A stretch of 24,649 nt of DNA from the NCBI GenBank assembly GCA_033763355.1, contig JANRKT010000224.1, positions 1 through 24,649 on the forward strand, given 5' to 3'. The notes below the pieces were generated by a model. The model worked only from the letters and a program-made list of their open reading frames with translations, was not told the origin of the DNA and made no database searches. A program made the position numbers and the translations under genes. This document shows positions 21,707-24,649 of this stretch, in pieces. The DNA comes from JANRKT01 sp033763355. Lineage in GTDB: Bacteria; Bacteroidota; Bacteroidia; Chitinophagales; Chitinophagaceae. Numbering within the stretch: the stretch's first letter is position 1; every line of letters starts with the position of its first letter.

Positions 21707-22123
21707 TCAGGGGGCAACGGTAAATAGAATTATTTTGCTGGCAGTATTGCCTTTTTTGTCTGCAGTTGTAACTGTTAAAGTGAGGCTTGTGCTGCCAGAA
21801 AGATTAACCGGATTATAATGCTTATGATAACTGTAAAACTTCTTACCTGCGACATCAGGAAATGCTGAAAACCAGATATTGCCTGAGTTTGTTTTTAATT
21901 CTATTTGGAGGTTCTTTAGCTCAATATTATCTGAAGCACTTAATAAAACGTGCACACTGTCGCCATTAAGAATAGTAGATTGATTTTCCAGCGGCTGGCT
22001 TAAAGTTATAACAGGTGATTCTTTATCATCATTGTCATTCTTTCCACAGGAAGAATTAATTAAAAAAAGCAATGGTGAAATTATTAAAGATACGGCGGTC
22101 TGTAACAACTTTGTACCGGTCAT
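21707..22123 (-). CDS. Lipoprotein with Ig-like fold (DUF4625-like)
   Basis: A 138-residue secreted protein. Its hydrophobic N-terminus ends in a lipoprotein-like site (INSSC, Cys26) followed by an acidic tether (GKNDNDDKES). Residues 37-138 look like one immunoglobulin-type beta sandwich: SPVITLSQPLENQSTILNGD, DNIELKNLQIELKT, an HKH pair in FYSYHKHYNP, and LTLTVTTADKKGNTASK. This pattern fits the DUF4625 group of Bacteroidota lipoproteins (from memory, not searched). Function unknown; probably an outer-membrane-attached adhesion or accessory module. It follows the porin gene by 80 bases and may be the last gene of the redox module. Confidence 0.6.
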   Translation of the reverse strand: MTGTKLLQTAVSLIISPLLFLINSSCGKNDNDDKESPVITLSQPLENQSTILNGDSVHVLLSASDNIELKNLQIELKTNSGNIWFSAFPDVAGKKFYSYHKHYNPVNLSGSTSLTLTVTTADKKGNTASKIILFTVAP

Positions 22124-22203
22124 ATTTGTTATACTTAGCTGAAAGAACGTATTAAAATATCACTTATTGCAATCATTTTTTCTATTCTGAGTATTTTTCA
22201 GTT

Positions 22204-23430
22204 TCAGAAATAAGTTGATATTCCAAACTGATACCCCGCCAGCTTTGCAGGCGGGTTTCCAAGGATATCTTTTTGCCAGTTATAACGGTAGTTGAAACGT
22301 ATTACAGTTTGTGCAGTGGGCCGCCAGCTTATAGCAGGAACAACAGAAAATACATGGTCTGAAATATTATCGCCGGTTGATTTAAATTTCCCCTTATTCC
22401 AGTCAACATACTCCAGCCTTAATGCAATGTTCAGCACAGCTTTCTCAAAACCCAGCATCGGCCGTTTTAAAACCGGCTGAACAAAATCTATAAACCCGCC
22501 CTGTTGCTTTCTGCCGAACTGTTCGGTATATGTTTCAGGAACATCTACATTTACCCATGCCCATTCGGCATTAATATAAGTGTTTACTTTGGGTAATGTA
22601 GTATTAAAATCAACAGCATAAACATTCAGTCTTCTTTTTTTATCAAGAGTTAATCCATCTTCTTGAAATTTATTATACACACCGCCCATATAGGATAATC
22701 CCAATTCACCAATTTTATTCTTCCGCAATGCAAGTTTGCCGGTAAACAAGGGAACCCCGTTAAAACTTTCTTCAAATCTTTCCCGGTTTTCTTTGCTGGC
22801 CGGAAGAAACGTTTTATTCACTTCATTGGATATAATGCGGTCATCAAACCCGTTGGTGATATATGCTTCATAAGCAAAGGCCCACTCTTTGGTATATTTT
22901 TTTCCAAAAACACCAAAGCCCACATTACTCCAGGTAGCAGGAAGCATTTGTGTAGCGGCAATGGGGCGGTCAACAAATTCCCATTTGGGCCCATCATGGT
23001 TCTGATTAAATGCACCGATGGGGTTCATTACTACACCGCCTCTGATGTTTAATAAAGGCGCTAATTCAAAATCAACGGAAGCAAATTCAATGTTGATCTC
23101 TTTAGTACCGTCTTCAAATTCTATCTCTGTCAAAAACTTTATCCGTTTGTAAATTGTTGAAGAGAGAAACAGTGTCAGCCGCCGCATCTGGAACTGGTGG
23201 CCCTCGGTTACACCATCTTCATTTAAATACTGGTAATTGGCTTCCACATAACCGCCAATAGCAACGGGCAATTTTCCCATTTGCAAAAAAGGGCGGTTGT
23301 ACACTGCATCCACATTCATTTTTTGAAGGCCTGTATCCTTTGGTGTTCTGCGCAGCAATACCGGATTGATCTGTGCAAAAGAATCATTGATGCAAAACAA
23401 GATTGCTATAAGAAGTAAATCTTTTTTCAT
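22204..23430 (-). CDS. Outer-membrane porin (OprO/OprP-like)
   Basis: A 408-residue barrel protein with a signal peptide (about residues 1-19, NDSFAQ). The rest alternates amphipathic strands and turns: GGYVEANYQYLNEDG, FQMRRLTLFLSSTIYKRIKFLTEIEFEDG, LLNIRGGVVMNPIGAFNQNHDGPKWEFVDRP, and a final strand ending in Phe (YQFGISTYF). The middle segment, with the GGVVMNPIG and EFVDRP blocks, is typical of phosphate-selective-type porins and their Bacteroidota relatives. The cargo is not known. Its ATG overlaps the stop of the Rieske gene by four bases (ATGA), so it is translated with it, tying an outer-membrane pore to the redox proteins. Confidence 0.82.
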   Translation of the reverse strand: MKKDLLLIAILFCINDSFAQINPVLLRRTPKDTGLQKMNVDAVYNRPFLQMGKLPVAIGGYVEANYQYLNEDGVTEGHQFQMRRLTLFLSSTIYKRIKFLTEIEFEDGTKEINIEFASVDFELAPLLNIRGGVVMNPIGAFNQNHDGPKWEFVDRPIAATQMLPATWSNVGFGVFGKKYTKEWAFAYEAYITNGFDDRIISNEVNKTFLPASKENRERFEESFNGVPLFTGKLALRKNKIGELGLSYMGGVYNKFQEDGLTLDKKRRLNVYAVDFNTTLPKVNTYINAEWAWVNVDVPETYTEQFGRKQQGGFIDFVQPVLKRPMLGFEKAVLNIALRLEYVDWNKGKFKSTGDNISDHVFSVVPAISWRPTAQTVIRFNYRYNWQKDILGNPPAKLAGYQFGISTYF

Positions 23431-23867
23431 TTTTCTCTCAGGTCAATAAATAATTCGTCATTGTTAACAATTACAGGGAATGTGCGGAGGTTTGACTCAG
23501 CAGGGCCATTTGTTACCTGGCCTTTGCTATTGTATTCGCTGCCGTGTGCAGGGCATTGAAGATAATCTCCTACCACATTCACTTCGGCGCCCTGGTGGGC
23601 ACACTGCATCCATAAAGCGCTATATTCAGTTTCACTGAAACGATAAACACAAATGGGGAAAAGCAAAGCATCATTGCGAACTATAATATAAGAGCGGTAT
23701 TTACCTTTTTCTTTGGTTTCAAAATCCCCGGCACTTACAGTAATTCCATCTTTCCCGATCCTGCCTGGTATAATACGGGTTGCACTGCATGAGTTTAACA
23801 ATCCGGAAATGGTTGTTGCACCCAAACAGGCAGCACAACTGTTCACAATAAAATCTCTTCTGTTCAT
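23427..23867 (-). CDS. Tat-exported Rieske [2Fe-2S] lipoprotein
   Basis: A 146-residue electron-transfer protein. The N-terminus has a twin-arginine signal (NRRDFI) with a possible lipobox (LLNSC, Cys27). The cluster-binding motifs are complete: C89-A-H91 and C105-P-A-H108, followed by GSEYN. The surrounding beta structure (LWMQCAHQGAEVNV, DYLQCPAHGSEYN, GPAESNLRTFPV) is that of a single Rieske domain with no attached oxygenase or transmembrane helix. It starts five bases after the di-heme oxidoreductase gene stop and overlaps the porin start. I infer that it passes electrons to or from the di-heme protein at the cell envelope. Confidence 0.88.
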   Translation of the reverse strand: MNRRDFIVNSCAACLGATTISGLLNSCSATRIIPGRIGKDGITVSAGDFETKEKGKYRSYIIVRNDALLFPICVYRFSETEYSALWMQCAHQGAEVNVVGDYLQCPAHGSEYNSKGQVTNGPAESNLRTFPVIVNNDELFIDLREK

Positions 23868-23872
23868 TATGG

Positions 23873-24649
23873 TTATAGTGATTCAAGAAATTTTAAAACC
23901 TTATTCTTTTCATCCTGTGTTAACTGCTGAAACTTAGCTTTGCTATGCTGTCCTTCTCCCCCATGTAATAAAATGGCTTCTTCAATACTTTTTGCCCTGC
24001 CATCGTGCAGCAGGAAATACTGGCCCCCCTGGGAATTTTTGGATAAACCCAGGCCCCACAGCGGCGGTGTTCGCCATTCAGCTGTTTTGGCAGAACCTTC
24101 AGTATAGCCATCATCCAGGCCACTTCCCATATCATGCAGCAGCAGATCAGAGTAAGGGGAAAATGTTTTGTTGGATAAAGCTGCAACAGGTGAATTGGCG
24201 GTTTGTAATTCCGGGGTATGGCATTTACCGCAACCAATAGTAATAAACAGTTGTTTGCCTGATTGCACTGCAGCATTATCCGTATTGCGCTGGATTGGCG
24301 CTTTTAAAGTTTGCAGATAGAATACCACATCCTGCACAGTTTGATTGGATACTTCGGGGTCAATTTCATTACCTGTATAAGTATCACGTGGTTCAAAAGA
24401 AGAAGTAATACCGATATCCTGGTTATATGCCCCTGCTGTTTGCTGTAACAAATCATATACGGCTGCCTTTTTACCGAACCGGCCTATATATTTTCCGTTT
24501 TGCTGAACAGCGTTTTGACGGAGACTTATATAAGCAGGGGTGTTTATCCAGTTTGGTCTTCCTGAAATACCATCTCCATCCGCATCATTTTCATCAGCCA
24601 ATGCCAATATTGTTGCATCGCTGACTGCGTCCAAAAATCCGAGGCCTGT
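23873..24649 (-). CDS. Di-heme oxidoreductase (DHOR/DUF1111 family), N-terminus outside window
   Basis: C-terminal part (258 codons in the window) of a c-type cytochrome related to di-heme peroxidases. The frame runs on to the right edge (TGLGFLDAVSDATILALAD), so the start lies outside; the TTG at 24634 is internal. Visible landmarks are DENDADGDGISGRPN, GRFGKKAA, IGITSSFEPRD, NEIDPEVSNQTVQDVVFYLQTL, one heme site CGKCH (bases 24218-24232), SPYSDLLLHDMG, EWRTPPLWGLG, LLHDGRAKSIEEAILLHGGE and KFLESL. The first heme motif is expected upstream. Family members are sometimes labelled thiol oxidoreductases and often sit near imelysin-type genes, but the substrate is unknown. It leads a tightly packed set with the Rieske and porin genes. 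Confidence 0.88.
   Translation of the reverse strand, partial: TGLGFLDAVSDATILALADENDADGDGISGRPNWINTPAYISLRQNAVQQNGKYIGRFGKKAAVYDLLQQTAGAYNQDIGITSSFEPRDTYTGNEIDPEVSNQTVQDVVFYLQTLKAPIQRNTDNAAVQSGKQLFITIGCGKCHTPELQTANSPVAALSNKTFSPYSDLLLHDMGSGLDDGYTEGSAKTAEWRTPPLWGLGLSKNSQGGQYFLLHDGRAKSIEEAILLHGGEGQHSKAKFQQLTQDEKNKVLKFLESL

Overview
The window looks like chromosomal DNA of a member of the Bacteroidota, most likely a Chitinophagaceae-type bacterium (inference). Supporting signs are PorT-type outer-membrane barrels, a DUF2911 protein, a CzcA-type RND pump fused to a TolC-type channel, a DUF6660 protein, and promoter-like sites of the Bacteroidota -33 TTG / -7 TAnnTTTG kind. No tRNA, rRNA, CRISPR array, transposase or phage gene was recognised.

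Left part (1-5806): an AraC-type regulator cut by the left edge; a lipoprotein related to vanadium haloperoxidases whose catalytic histidines are replaced; a 655-bp gene-free stretch with a cluster of short intergenic repeats; a PorT-type barrel; a region between two hairpin terminators that could hold a small RNA; a DUF2911/TPR periplasmic protein; a 331-bp spacer with a G9 tract and a GC-rich hairpin; and a DoxX membrane protein.

Middle (5816-13111): housekeeping and unknown genes. These are a guanine deaminase, a membrane-anchored protein of an uncharacterised conserved family, a methyltransferase translationally coupled to a four-helix membrane protein, a GIY-YIG-like small protein, an unusual MurC-like ligase divergent from a cupin, a di-heme cytochrome c peroxidase lipoprotein, and a VOC-fold protein.

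Right part (13144-24649): everything reads on the minus strand, in two modules. The first is a five-gene divalent-metal export operon, in order of transcription: a Cys-rich DUF6660 protein, a CzcA-TolC fusion, a periplasmic adaptor with a His-rich loop, DUF3703, and a Zn/Cd/Pb-type P-type ATPase with a His-rich tail. The P-type ATPase would move metal from cytoplasm to periplasm, and the RND/adaptor/channel complex would move it from periplasm to outside. The second, upstream, is a cell-envelope redox module: a di-heme oxidoreductase (DUF1111 family, cut by the right edge), a Tat-exported Rieske lipoprotein, an outer-membrane porin, and a DUF4625-like lipoprotein. Its function is not known; tight spacing and overlapping stop/start codons indicate that at least its first three genes act together.
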